DNA of 64,000 bases, taken from an uncultured SAR86 cluster bacterium. GTDB taxonomy: Bacteria > Pseudomonadota > Gammaproteobacteria > Magnimaribacterales > D2472. Under the pieces are notes generated by a model. It had not been told where the DNA came from, searched no databases, and worked only from the letters and a program-made list of their open reading frames with translations. Position 1 is the first letter of the stretch. Each line of letters starts with the position of its first letter. Below are positions 18,439 through 26,707 of the stretch, piece after piece. A program made the position numbers and the translations under genes. The stretch covers positions 390,532 through 454,531 of the forward strand of contig CACOPA010000001.1 of assembly GCA_902628925.1 (NCBI GenBank), given 5' to 3'.

Positions 18439-19128
18439 TTAACTACCTGCAGCAGTTCTAGTAGCTGTAGCTGTAGCTTCAAACTCTATTTCAACTTCTA
18501 CTGGTCGTTGTACGACTTCTTCGCTCGTAACAACTTCAAACTCTTCTTCAGTATTAGATGAAGCAGTAACTTCAAGCTCCATAAGTGGATTACCAGCAGC
18601 ATCTACGTTAGTAATTGTTTGAGTTGAAGAATTAGCTTCAGTCTCATTCGGATCAGTTGAGGTAGTTGTTGTAGTCTGAACCATTACTCTTAGTGGAACT
18701 GTTCTAGTAGCAGTAGTCTTATTAGTTACAACAGAATCAGTATTGGTAGTCGTAGTAGTATTCGATGTAACTGGATACTCATATTCCTCGATAATGGTTG
18801 GCGCAGGAGTAGGTGCTGGTGTAGGTGCTGGTGTAGGTGCAGGGGTAGGTGCAGGCGTTGGCGCAGGAGTAGGTGCTGGTGTAGGTGCAGGTGTAGGCAC
18901 AGGAGCAGCAGATCCACCACCGCCAGAATCAGCAGCAGCAGCTATAGCAGCAGCAGCAGCAACTGCAGCAGCAATGGCTCCAGCACTAAGACTACCTGAT
19001 GCCGCTTCAGCCGCGTCTTCTCCAGCAGCTTTTGGTTCATCACTTTCTTGTGCAGAAATATTAGTGAATGTGAAGAGGGAAAAGAAACCCGCTAAAACAT
19101 AATTCAGTTTATTTTTTAATTTAGCCAT
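18439..19128 (-). CDS. Secreted Ala/Pro/Thr-rich low-complexity protein, YjbE/GfcA-like
   Basis: The 229-residue product has a signal peptide ([16 protein letters not shown]...SAQ), an acidic stretch, an Ala-rich helix ([21 protein letters not shown]) ending in GGGG, a Pro-Thr-Ala tract of nine Pro-Thr-Pro-Ala-like units, then a Thr/Val/Glu-rich tail. The Ala-rich segment followed by Gly and a Thr-rich tail resembles YjbE/GfcA, the small partner of YjbF/YjbH. That homology is a suggestion from composition and position, not from catalytic motifs. A Shine-Dalgarno AGGTAGG and a plausible promoter lie upstream. It converges on the lipoprotein gene with abutting stop codons. Its probable role is as an extracellular or periplasmic component of the exported polysaccharide system. 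Confidence 0.7.
   Translation of the reverse strand: MAKLKNKLNYVLAGFFSLFTFTNISAQESDEPKAAGEDAAEAASGSLSAGAIAAAVAAAAAIAAAADSGGGGSAAPVPTPAPTPAPTPAPTPAPTPAPTPAPTPAPTPAPTIIEEYEYPVTSNTTTTTNTDSVVTNKTTATRTVPLRVMVQTTTTTSTDPNETEANSSTQTITNVDAAGNPLMELEVTASSNTEEEFEVVTSEEVVQRPVEVEIEFEATATATRTAAGS
18797..18904 (-). repeat. 12-bp tandem repeat (nine units) coding for a Pro-Thr-Pro-Ala tract
   Basis: Nine consecutive 12-bp units, of which the commonest on the + strand are GTAGGTGCTGGT and GTAGGTGCAGGN. A pair of units (GTTGGCGCAGGA followed by GTAGGTGCTGGT) recurs at 18797 and 18857, giving a 60-bp higher-order repeat. The period is a multiple of three, so slippage would change tract length in steps of four residues without shifting the frame. 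The long open frame on the opposite strand (Gly-Val-Gly-Ala repeats) is a by-product of this tract. Confidence 0.92.
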
Positions 19129-19170
19129 TTTTTTAAACCTACCTTTGTCTTTAATGTTTTAAAAATATTC

Positions 19171-19199
19171 ATTTTATCTGTGATATTTAAAAAGGTAAA
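19171..19199 (-). promoter_or_regulatory. Probable sigma70 promoter of the YjbE-like gene
   Basis: On the minus strand a -35-like TTTACC (19199-19194) is separated by 17 bp from a -10-like TAAAAT (19176-19171). Transcription would begin near 19164, giving a leader of about 36 nt that contains the AGGTAGG Shine-Dalgarno 9 nt before the ATG at 19128. Each hexamer matches consensus at four or five positions. Confidence 0.5.
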
Positions 19200-19420
19200 T
19201 AAAAACTTAAATATTTATCTCTGGAAATATCTAATCACACATATCTCACAATATTAACAAATAGTGTGAGGGTTGTATATTGTAATCGTATTTTTATATT
19301 ACTCAAGATTTATTTGACTAATATATTTAGGCATAAAATGCCTCAAAAACTATATAATTCTAGTTTTGAAGATTTAATAAAGTATTATCTGAACGATTAC
19401 TTACAAATTTTTTATAAAAT
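19200..19420. other. AT-rich intergenic region between the YjbE-like gene and tRNA-Pro
   Basis: About 220 bp without a credible gene. It holds a perfect 6-bp inverted repeat with a 3-nt loop (AGGCAT-AAA-ATGCCT, 19329-19343) and a TATAAT (19353-19358) that could be the -10 element of the tRNA promoter, with a leader of roughly 55 nt; no good -35 partner is visible. Nothing else is recognised. Confidence 0.5.
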
Positions 19421-19497
19421 CGGGATGTAGCGCAGCCTGGTAGCGCACCACACTGGGGGTGTGGTGGTCGTCGGTTCAAATCCGGCCATCCCGACCA
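19421..19497 (+). tRNA. tRNA-Pro (anticodon GGG)
   Basis: A 77-nt cloverleaf. Acceptor stem CGGGATG pairs with CATCCCG, the D arm is GCGC...GCGC, the anticodon stem CCACA/TGTGG encloses loop CTGGGGG with anticodon GGG, and the T arm is GTCGG-TTCAAAT-CCGGC with one G-T pair. Discriminator A and a genomically encoded CCA follow (19495-19497). The C1-G72 closing pair is typical of bacterial tRNA-Pro. It abuts the stop codon of the convergent gene at 19499, leaving one base between them. Confidence 0.97.
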
Positions 19498-19498
19498 A

Positions 19499-20377
19499 TT
19501 ATCTGGTTTTATTGATTACTTCCTCTGCATACCAATTTATCTCAGCAATCATACTTTCAAGCGTCCTTTCATCAGGACCACCCTCATATGCATTTCTGAA
19601 TGCAACTATTACTTCAGTTGCGCCTAGATCTTCAAGCTGCTTTATTCCATCAGGTGAATATGCGGCCTCACCCATAACTTGAAATTGGAAGTTGGGATGA
19701 TCATGCGTTCCAAAATCGTTTCTATAGCTATTTATCTTGTTAATTAAAGTTTCGGTCTCCTCTAGAGTAAGACCTGCGCTAATCCAACCATCACCGATTC
19801 TAGCAGCTCTTTTTAATGCAAGATTTGAGTGGCCTCCTATGAGTATAGGGACAGGTTTTGTTGGTACAGGGCATAGCTTAAGCTCAGGTATATCGTAAAA
19901 TTCTCCCTTGTATCCAAAGTATTTACCATCCATGAGTCCTTTCAAGATATCGATTTGCTCATCCATTCTTTTTCCTCGCTTTTCCCAGCGCTCTCCAGTT
20001 GCAAGAAAATCTTCATACCAGGGACTCACTCCGATCCCAAAGTGAAATCTATTATTTGTCATTACACCAAGAGTGGTAACAAACTTTGCTGTCGTTACAG
20101 TTTGTCTAGGAGCAAGCTTGTAAACAGATGTTGAAAATTCAAGTTTTGTGGTTACAGCTGCAATTGCAGGAATGATGCTAAATGGTTCCAAAAAGGGCAC
20201 ACCATCAAGGAATTCTCTTGAACCATCATCATTATATGGGTAAGTAGAGTCACATTCTTTTGGATAACAAATACTATCTGGAAAAGTAATAACATCAAAG
20301 CCAGCTGATTCAGCAGCTTTTCCTAGCTCTAGATAAAATGATGGATCACACATGGATGGATGATAAGCAAATCTCAT
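19499..20377 (-). CDS. Luciferase-like (LLM class) flavin-dependent oxidoreductase
   Basis: The 292-residue protein follows the bacterial-luciferase TIM-barrel pattern: MRFAYHPSM at the N-terminus, AESAGFDVITFPDS, TSVYKLAPRQTVTTAKFVTTL, FHFGIGVSPWYEDF, RMDEQIDIL, then PILIGGHSNLALKRAARIGDGWI, which corresponds to the flavin-phosphate-binding region. Such enzymes use reduced FMN or F420; the substrate cannot be told from sequence. The ATG is preceded by an AGAGG-like Shine-Dalgarno on the minus strand. It runs toward tRNA-Pro and is divergent from aceE. The family is common in oligotrophic marine gammaproteobacteria. Confidence 0.88.
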   Translation of the reverse strand: MRFAYHPSMCDPSFYLELGKAAESAGFDVITFPDSICYPKECDSTYPYNDDGSREFLDGVPFLEPFSIIPAIAAVTTKLEFSTSVYKLAPRQTVTTAKFVTTLGVMTNNRFHFGIGVSPWYEDFLATGERWEKRGKRMDEQIDILKGLMDGKYFGYKGEFYDIPELKLCPVPTKPVPILIGGHSNLALKRAARIGDGWISAGLTLEETETLINKINSYRNDFGTHDHPNFQFQVMGEAAYSPDGIKQLEDLGATEVIVAFRNAYEGGPDERTLESMIAEINWYAEEVINKTR

Positions 20378-20418
20378 ATTTAGCCTCTTTTAGTATGGGG
20401 TTATTTAAATAATTTACT

Positions 20419-20424
20419 TATAAT
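20419..20424 (+). promoter_or_regulatory. -10 element ahead of aceE
   Basis: A perfect TATAAT lies 20 nt before the aceE TTG start, in the 67-bp divergent gap with the luciferase-like gene. No convincing -35 hexamer is present at 16-18 bp. A weak GGGAA Shine-Dalgarno follows it. Confidence 0.4.
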
Positions 20425-20444
20425 AAACCACACGGGAATTAATT

Positions 20445-23084
20445 TTGAGTCAAAATAAGCAAATAACTGAAGATTACGAGCTTCAAGAATGGTTAGAAGC
20501 AATTGACAACGTTATCAATGTAAGTGGACCTGAAAGAGCTTCAGAAATATTGAGCGAATTAGCATCTAAGCTTACAGCTTCTGGGACAATACCAACATTT
20601 AATCTCACAACCCCATTTAGGAATACTATTCCGGTTACAGATGAAGCAAGAATGCCCGGCGATTTATTCTTAGAGCGAAAAATCCGCTCTTATATAAGGT
20701 GGAACGCGTTAGCAATGGTTTTAAAAGCTAATAAGTCTGAAGACGATCTAGGAGGTCATATTTCAACATTTTCTTCAGCTGCAACACTTTACGATGTTGG
20801 CTTTAACTATTTTTTTAAAGGGAATGATAGTGGGGAGGCAGACCTAATATACTTTCAAGGTCATTGCTCTCCAGGGATTTATGCTAGAAGTTATCTTGAG
20901 GGTAGATTAACTGAAAAAGATTTAGACAACTTTAGAAGAGAAGTAGACAAGCCAGGAATATCTTCATATCCCCATCCTTGGCTTATGCCTGATTATTGGC
21001 AGTTTCCAACTGTATCAATGGGCTTGGGCCCAATTATGGGAATTTATCAAGCCCATGTAATGAGATATTTATCTGCGAGAGGTCTTATGGAGAGGGGTAA
21101 TAGAAAAGTCTGGGTTTTTTGTGGTGATGGGGAAATGGATGAACCAGAGTCAAAAGGTGCAATTGGCCTAGCTGGAAGAGAAAGTTTAGAAAATTTGATA
21201 TTTGTTATTAACTGTAATCTTCAAAGACTTGATGGCCCTGTAAGAGGCAATCATAAAATTATTCAAGAGCTAGAAAGAGAGTTTAGGGGTTCTGGATGGA
21301 ATGTTTTAAAAGTTGTTTGGGGCAGGCATTGGGATCAGATTCTTTCTAGAGATGGAAAAGGAAAACTTCAAAGACTGATGGACGCTGTTGTTGACGGAGA
21401 ACTTCAAAATTTTAAGGCAAAGGGCGGAGCCTACACTCGAGAAAAGTTTTTTGGTCAAGATCCCGATGTTCTGAAGATGGTTGAAGATTTAACCGATGAG
21501 GATATTTATAAATTAAATAGAGGAGGGCATGACCCTTATAAGGTTTATGCAGCATATCATAAGGCTGTTAATACCAAAGGTGCTCCAACTGTTATTCTTG
21601 CTCTAACAACCAAAGGTTATGGGACAGGATCAAGAGAAGCAGACAATACTACTCACCAAGTTAAAAAGCTAACATCGGATAATCTAAAAGCTTTTAGAGA
21701 TAGATTTGATATTCCAGTTTTAGATAAAGATTTAGAAAAGCTTCCATATATAAAATTTGCAAAGAATTCAAAAGAATATAAGTACTTAAAAGAATCGAGA
21801 GAAAAACTTGGAGGGCCAATTCCTGCTAGGGTTTTTGATGATCGCACATTAAAAAAACCCTCTTTGGAACATTTCAAAAAATACCTTGATGGTTCAGGTG
21901 ATAAGAAAATTTCAACAACGATGATCTTTGTTAGGCTTATGACTGACTTAATTAAAGATAAGAATATCGGAGATAGGATAGTCCCAATTGTCCCAGATGA
22001 AGCAAGAACATTTGGAATGGAAGCACTTTTCAGACAGATTGGCATTTACTCATCTGAGGGTCAAAAATATCAACCCGAAGATGCAGATCAAGTTATGTGG
22101 TACAAAGAAAGTAAGGAAGGGGTAATGCTTGAGGAGGGCATAACTGAGGCAGGAGCATTTTCTGCTTGGTTGGCACTTGCAACTTCTTATGCAAACTACA
22201 ACCTCCCAATGATTCCGATATATCTTTTTTACTCTATGTTTGGCTTTCAAAGAATTCATGATTTAGCTTGGGCAGCTGGTGATTCTCAAGCGAGGGGCTT
22301 TTTAATTGGCGCAACATCGGGTAGAACAACTCTAAATGGGGAGGGTCTTCAACATCAGGATGGACACTCACATTTGCTTTCAGCAACTATACCTAATTGC
22401 TTGTCCTATGATCCTGCATTTGGCTATGAACTCTCATTAATAACACGTCATGGAATCGAAGAAATGTATTACAAACGGAAAAAAGTCTTTTATTACTTGA
22501 CTATTACAAATGAAAATTACATTCAGCCATCTCAACCAAAAGGATCTGATGAGGGAATTATTAAGGGTATTTATTGTCTTGATAAAGAAAAATCGCCTGT
22601 AATTAAACTTGTTGGTTCTGGAGCAATATTAAATCAGTCAATTAAGGCAAAAGAGATTCTTAATGATTATGGCATTAGCGCTGAAGTATGGAGTGCAACA
22701 AGCTTCAACTTGCTAAGAAAAGATGGCATGGAAACAGAAAGAGAAAGAATTATGAATCCTTTGTCAAAAAGAGAAACTTATTTAGATGAAGTTTTCAATG
22801 ATTCAAAAGTCCCGGTGGTCGCTTCAACAGATTATATGCGTGCTTACCCTGAACAGATCAGACCATATCTTTCCTCTGATTACTATGTTTTGGGGACAGA
22901 TGGCTTTGGCAGGAGCGATTCTAGGCAAAGATTGAGAGAGTTTTTCGAAGTAGATGCAAAAACAATAGTTCAAACCAGTGTATATGCACTTTATAAATCA
23001 GAAATCATAACTAAGCAAAAACTAAACTCAATATATAAAAAATTAGGCATCAAAAAAGACAAACCAAATCCATGGGAAGTGTAG
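20445..23084 (+). CDS. aceE: Pyruvate dehydrogenase E1 component (homodimeric type)
   Basis: The 879-residue protein matches the length and layout of gammaproteobacterial AceE. Seen in order: GHISTFSSAATLYDVGFNYFF, FQGHCSPGIYARSYLEGR, the thiamine-diphosphate motif FCGDGEMDEPESKGA, NCNLQRLDGPVRGN, and the C-terminal YPEQIRPYL region. It decarboxylates pyruvate and acetylates the lipoyl domains of E2. The start is TTG (20445), since no ATG occurs before conserved sequence; aceF also starts with TTG one base after the aceE stop, so the two form an operon. No lpd (E3) gene follows; an SDR gene takes that position. Confidence 0.97.
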   Translation: MSQNKQITEDYELQEWLEAIDNVINVSGPERASEILSELASKLTASGTIPTFNLTTPFRNTIPVTDEARMPGDLFLERKIRSYIRWNALAMVLKANKSEDDLGGHISTFSSAATLYDVGFNYFFKGNDSGEADLIYFQGHCSPGIYARSYLEGRLTEKDLDNFRREVDKPGISSYPHPWLMPDYWQFPTVSMGLGPIMGIYQAHVMRYLSARGLMERGNRKVWVFCGDGEMDEPESKGAIGLAGRESLENLIFVINCNLQRLDGPVRGNHKIIQELEREFRGSGWNVLKVVWGRHWDQILSRDGKGKLQRLMDAVVDGELQNFKAKGGAYTREKFFGQDPDVLKMVEDLTDEDIYKLNRGGHDPYKVYAAYHKAVNTKGAPTVILALTTKGYGTGSREADNTTHQVKKLTSDNLKAFRDRFDIPVLDKDLEKLPYIKFAKNSKEYKYLKESREKLGGPIPARVFDDRTLKKPSLEHFKKYLDGSGDKKISTTMIFVRLMTDLIKDKNIGDRIVPIVPDEARTFGMEALFRQIGIYSSEGQKYQPEDADQVMWYKESKEGVMLEEGITEAGAFSAWLALATSYANYNLPMIPIYLFYSMFGFQRIHDLAWAAGDSQARGFLIGATSGRTTLNGEGLQHQDGHSHLLSATIPNCLSYDPAFGYELSLITRHGIEEMYYKRKKVFYYLTITNENYIQPSQPKGSDEGIIKGIYCLDKEKSPVIKLVGSGAILNQSIKAKEILNDYGISAEVWSATSFNLLRKDGMETERERIMNPLSKRETYLDEVFNDSKVPVVASTDYMRAYPEQIRPYLSSDYYVLGTDGFGRSDSRQRLREFFEVDAKTIVQTSVYALYKSEIITKQKLNSIYKKLGIKKDKPNPWEV

Positions 23085-23085
23085 T

Positions 23086-24624
23086 TTGAAAAAAATTGTA
23101 CATGTTCCTGATCTTGGTGATGCAAATGAAGTTGAAGTAATCGAAGTTTGTGTAAAAAAAGGCGACATGATTTCAGCTGAGGATCCATTAATTGTTCTTG
23201 AATCTGAAAAAGCTGCTATGGAGGTTCCCTCACCTGATGCTGGAAAAATCGTTGATATAAAAATATCTCTAGGAGATCAAGTATCCAAAGGCGACTCCAT
23301 TCTTGAGATTGAGTTTGAAGAAATTAATGCTGACAAAAAATCTAATCAATCCAAAATCAGTAATTCTAATAAATCAAATGCCATTCAAAGCATACTTATT
23401 CCAGATTTAGGTGATTCAGAGGATGTTGAGGTCATTGAGCTTTGCGTCAAGGTTGGAGATAAAGTAAATCAAGATGACTCGATCATAATTCTTGAATCAG
23501 AAAAAGCTGCAATGGAAGTTCCGACTCCAGTTGGAGGTGTTATAAAAAAAATCAACGTAGATATTGGAGATAAGGTTTCTGCAGGAAATATTTTTCTAGA
23601 AGTTGAAACCGTAGCGTCCTCATTACCGATTCCTGACAAAGAAATCACTCCACCTAAAGCTGAAGTTCCTGCTGAAAGTGATGCGCATAAAAATACTAAT
23701 GCAACATCCAGTGAAGCTCAACCAGTTACCCAGTCAAAATTTAATGTATATGCGGGTCCCGCGGTAAGAAAGCTTGCTAGAGAATTTGGAATCGATCTAA
23801 ATTTGATTCAGCCTACAGGTCCTAAAAAGAGAATTTTAAAGACTGATTTACATAGATTTGTTCAGAGGAGGTTATCTGGACAAGAATCTTCAGGCTTTAA
23901 ATTCAATCAGCCAAATGTTGATTATTCTCAGTGGGGCAAGATAGAAGAAAGATCGTTTACTAAATTCGAGAAAACTGCTCTAAAGAATTTACATAATTCA
24001 TGGATAAATATTCCTCATGTAACGCAGCATCATGAAATAGATTTTTCATTGGTTTCAGGCATAAGAAAATCTAAAAAAAAGAAAAAGATAAGTATTTCCC
24101 CTTTAGCATTCATCGTTTATGCAGTTTCAAAATTGCTCAAGGACTTTCCATTACTTAACTCGTCTCTTAATGAAAGCGTAGATGGCTACATTTCCAAAGA
24201 TTATGTAAATATTGGAATAGCCGTTGATACGGAACGGGGATTAATGGTTCCAAACATTAAGAATGTGGATAAATTATCTGTTCAAGAAATATCGGAGAAC
24301 ATTAATGAACTTGCGCAAAAAGCAAAGAATAAGAAAATAAAACCAGAGGACTTAAAGGGAGCTACTTTTAGTATTTCTTCACTTGGAAATATTGGCGGTG
24401 GATTTTTTACCCCCATCATCAATCCACCTGAGGTTGCAATCTTGGGCCTTTCTAAAACCTATCAAAAACCATATTTAAGTTCTTCAAAAAGTTTAAAAGA
24501 AAAAGAAGTTTTGCCAGTCTCGCTATCTTATGATCATAGGCTTATAAATGGTGTTTACGGCGCACAGTTTGTTACATCGCTAGATGCTATACTTCAAGAT
24601 GCTAAATTATTTGAAAAAATATGA
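23086..24624 (+). CDS. aceF: Pyruvate dehydrogenase E2, dihydrolipoyllysine acetyltransferase
   Basis: The 512-residue protein has two lipoyl domains, each with the ESEKAAMEVP lipoylation motif (Lys near 44 and near 143), joined by Ser/Asn-rich linkers. Next comes a peripheral-subunit-binding domain (AGPAVRKLAREFGIDL...LKTDLHRFV) and the C-terminal catalytic domain with SYDHRLINGVYGA carrying the catalytic His. Enteric E2 has three lipoyl domains, so two is a modest reduction. The start is TTG 23086, and the 3' end overlaps the SDR gene by 4 bp (ATGA). It forms the complex core and transfers acetyl groups to CoA. Confidence 0.96.
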   Translation: MKKIVHVPDLGDANEVEVIEVCVKKGDMISAEDPLIVLESEKAAMEVPSPDAGKIVDIKISLGDQVSKGDSILEIEFEEINADKKSNQSKISNSNKSNAIQSILIPDLGDSEDVEVIELCVKVGDKVNQDDSIIILESEKAAMEVPTPVGGVIKKINVDIGDKVSAGNIFLEVETVASSLPIPDKEITPPKAEVPAESDAHKNTNATSSEAQPVTQSKFNVYAGPAVRKLAREFGIDLNLIQPTGPKKRILKTDLHRFVQRRLSGQESSGFKFNQPNVDYSQWGKIEERSFTKFEKTALKNLHNSWINIPHVTQHHEIDFSLVSGIRKSKKKKKISISPLAFIVYAVSKLLKDFPLLNSSLNESVDGYISKDYVNIGIAVDTERGLMVPNIKNVDKLSVQEISENINELAQKAKNKKIKPEDLKGATFSISSLGNIGGGFFTPIINPPEVAILGLSKTYQKPYLSSSKSLKEKEVLPVSLSYDHRLINGVYGAQFVTSLDAILQDAKLFEKI

Positions 24625-25385
24625 CAGATAGAAATTTTAAAGACGGTTGCGTATTTGTTATTGGAGGCACAGGAGGAGTTGGCTCTGCATGCGTTAAGAG
24701 CTTTCATGAAGCAGGTGCAAATGTTGTTTTTTCATATAATTCAAATCTTGAGGAAGCAAAAAAAATAGAAGATGTGCATAACGGAGTAGCATCTATACAG
24801 CTAAATTTAATTGATGAAGATGCAGTTAAAAATTGTATATCCAAAATCAGCAAAGACCATAATGGCATTAATACAGTTGTTAACGCGGCTGGTTTTAATA
24901 TCCCCCAAAAATATATATCTGAGATTGACTCAAAATTATGGAGAGACGTTATTGAGTCTGATATAAATGGTTTTTTTAATCTTGTTCATCATAGTCTTCC
25001 TGAACTTCGCGCATCAAAAGGATCTATAGTTTTTATTAGTTCAGCTGGTTTATTTAAGTATCCACCGGGCGATGCATTATCTGTTGCACCTAAAGCAACC
25101 ATTGAGCATTTGATTAAAGGAATTGCCAAAGAAGAGGGAGTTAATGGCGTAAGAGCAAACTCAATTGCTTTGGGTGTTATTGATGCTGGGATTTTTCATA
25201 GACTTCTAAATGAGGAAAACACATTTTTTGATGAGGCTTGGCATGAAGCAGTGTTGAATAACCTTGCTTTAAAAAGATTTGGACAAGCTGATGAAGTATC
25301 TGAAACAGCACTATTTTTAGCATCATCTAAAGCAGCTTACATCACTGGACACTGTGTACCAGTTGACGGCGGTTATCACCTATAA
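24621..25385 (+). CDS. Short-chain dehydrogenase/reductase with atypical active site
   Basis: The 254-residue Rossmann protein has the GGTGGVG cofactor loop (residues 15-21), the NAAGFN motif (88-93) and the catalytic Ser in FISSAG. Where the usual YxxxK is expected, it reads SVAPK: position 154 is Ser and Lys158 is kept, so the catalytic Tyr appears to be missing. The C-terminus (TGHCVPVDGGYHL) is typical of FabG-like SDRs. It overlaps aceF by 4 bp and is co-transcribed with the pyruvate dehydrogenase genes where lpd often lies. Either it uses another proton donor or it is not a classical oxidoreductase. The substrate is unknown. Confidence 0.88.
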   Translation: MTDRNFKDGCVFVIGGTGGVGSACVKSFHEAGANVVFSYNSNLEEAKKIEDVHNGVASIQLNLIDEDAVKNCISKISKDHNGINTVVNAAGFNIPQKYISEIDSKLWRDVIESDINGFFNLVHHSLPELRASKGSIVFISSAGLFKYPPGDALSVAPKATIEHLIKGIAKEEGVNGVRANSIALGVIDAGIFHRLLNEENTFFDEAWHEAVLNNLALKRFGQADEVSETALFLASSKAAYITGHCVPVDGGYHL

Positions 25386-25389
25386 GCTT

Positions 25390-26595
25390 TTAAACAAAAT
25401 AATCTGTATTTTCAACGCCTAGCTGCATGGCTCCAAAATTACGACTAAAGCCTACAGGATTATTTGCCACATGAGCCCTTGCAGTATGAACATCTAAAAA
25501 CAATTTTTGTATTTCACTTCCAAGAAAAACAGATGCACCTCCAGCATTAGCAAAAAGCTTATCAACAACTCCTAGGCATTTCTCTAGGACTAAAGAGGCA
25601 TCATATCTAAACTTAACCCTATCAATTAAGGGAATGCCGCCTTGGTTACCAGCTAAATCTGTCATGACATCATAATTTCTGAACATAACTGTTTCGATAG
25701 CATCTAATTCAGCATGTGCGTCGGCAACAAGGGTTTGGGTGTGAGTATCACCTGCAAGTTTTGCAGGATCACTTGATGCCTTATTGTTAGCACCTTCAAT
25801 AAATAACTCTAGCATTCTTTTGGTAGCACCAATGGCAGGTGTGGATACTGCTCGTACGAATAATTGGCCCCATGGAATTTTAAATAAATCATTTTTATTA
25901 ACTTCATAACCAGGATTAGTGAGATTGAATCCATCAGATTGTTTATGGGTTCTATATTCTGGAACAAAAACATTTTTAACTATTACATCCTGACTTCCAG
26001 TAGCTTTTAGCCCCATTGAATGCCAAGTGTCATTAATTTCATAATCTTCTCTAGGCAACAAAAATGTTCTGTATTCTGGTGCACCGCCTTCAGGAGGAAA
26101 AACAAGCGCACCTAGTAATGCCCATTCGCAATGCTCTGAACCACTAGACCACTGCCAATGACCAGAAAGTTTGAAACCACCCTCAACTACCTCAACTTGA
26201 CCTAATGGTGCATAAGACGAAGAAACTAGGGTATCAGGATCATCTCCATAAACTTCCTTTTGTGCTTTGTCATCATAAAGAGCCAATTGGAATGGATGGA
26301 TTCCAACAACGCCTAGAACCCAAGCCGTAGACATACATCCTTGTGCAACTCTAATTTGAACCTCTGAAAAAGTATGTGGATCCAATTCATATCCACCATA
26401 TTTTTTTGATTGTAGTATTTTAAAAAAGCCAGCTTCTTTAAAATCTTGAATTGTTTCTTTAGGAATCCGTCTGTCACTGTTTGCAGAATTAGATCTTTCT
26501 CTTAAAACAGGTATCATTGCTTCAGCTTTTGCAATAAGCTCATCATGGAGCGATTGATTAGTTCTTTCGGTTTGTGTTGAAAATTTGTATGACAT
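25390..26595 (-). CDS. Acyl-CoA dehydrogenase-fold flavin monooxygenase, HsaA/HpaB-like
   Basis: The ~401-residue protein has the acyl-CoA-dehydrogenase fold as found in two-component flavin hydroxylases. Visible segments: FKEAGFFKILQSKKYGGYE, GHWQWSSGSEHCEWALLGAL, WHSMGLKATGSQDVIVKNVFVP and, at the C-terminus, FLDVHTARAHVANNP. This order resembles HsaA (steroid-ring hydroxylase) and related FADH2-dependent monooxygenases. ATG 26595 is chosen: a GCGAGGT Shine-Dalgarno lies 8-9 nt upstream, inside the longer TTG-started frame. No flavin reductase partner is seen nearby. It converges on the SDR gene with a 4-bp gap. The substrate, probably an aromatic or alicyclic compound, is inferred from the family. 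Confidence 0.85.
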   Translation of the reverse strand: MSYKFSTQTERTNQSLHDELIAKAEAMIPVLRERSNSANSDRRIPKETIQDFKEAGFFKILQSKKYGGYELDPHTFSEVQIRVAQGCMSTAWVLGVVGIHPFQLALYDDKAQKEVYGDDPDTLVSSSYAPLGQVEVVEGGFKLSGHWQWSSGSEHCEWALLGALVFPPEGGAPEYRTFLLPREDYEINDTWHSMGLKATGSQDVIVKNVFVPEYRTHKQSDGFNLTNPGYEVNKNDLFKIPWGQLFVRAVSTPAIGATKRMLELFIEGANNKASSDPAKLAGDTHTQTLVADAHAELDAIETVMFRNYDVMTDLAGNQGGIPLIDRVKFRYDASLVLEKCLGVVDKLFANAGGASVFLGSEIQKLFLDVHTARAHVANNPVGFSRNFGAMQLGVENTDYFV

Positions 26596-26707
26596 ATTAT
26601 TTATACCTCGCAAGTAATTTTAATGGTTGAATTTCATTAAACAATTAATAATTGCGTAATATTAATGTTATTAATTACGTAAAAAAATAATATTTATATT
26701 TTATATC

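Noticed and set aside
18797-18904. Possible CRISPR-like repeat array
   Set aside because: Units are 12 bp with no spacers, in frame within a protein-coding gene, and there are no cas genes.
18743-19102. Open frame on the + strand with a long Gly-Val-Gly-Ala repeat
   Set aside because: It is the mirror of the Pro-Thr-Ala-coding tandem repeat. The minus-strand gene has a signal peptide, Shine-Dalgarno and promoter, while this frame has none and overlaps it fully.
25390-26613. Extended TTG start for the HsaA-like gene
   Set aside because: The extension would contain the GAGGT Shine-Dalgarno that is correctly spaced for the ATG at 26595.
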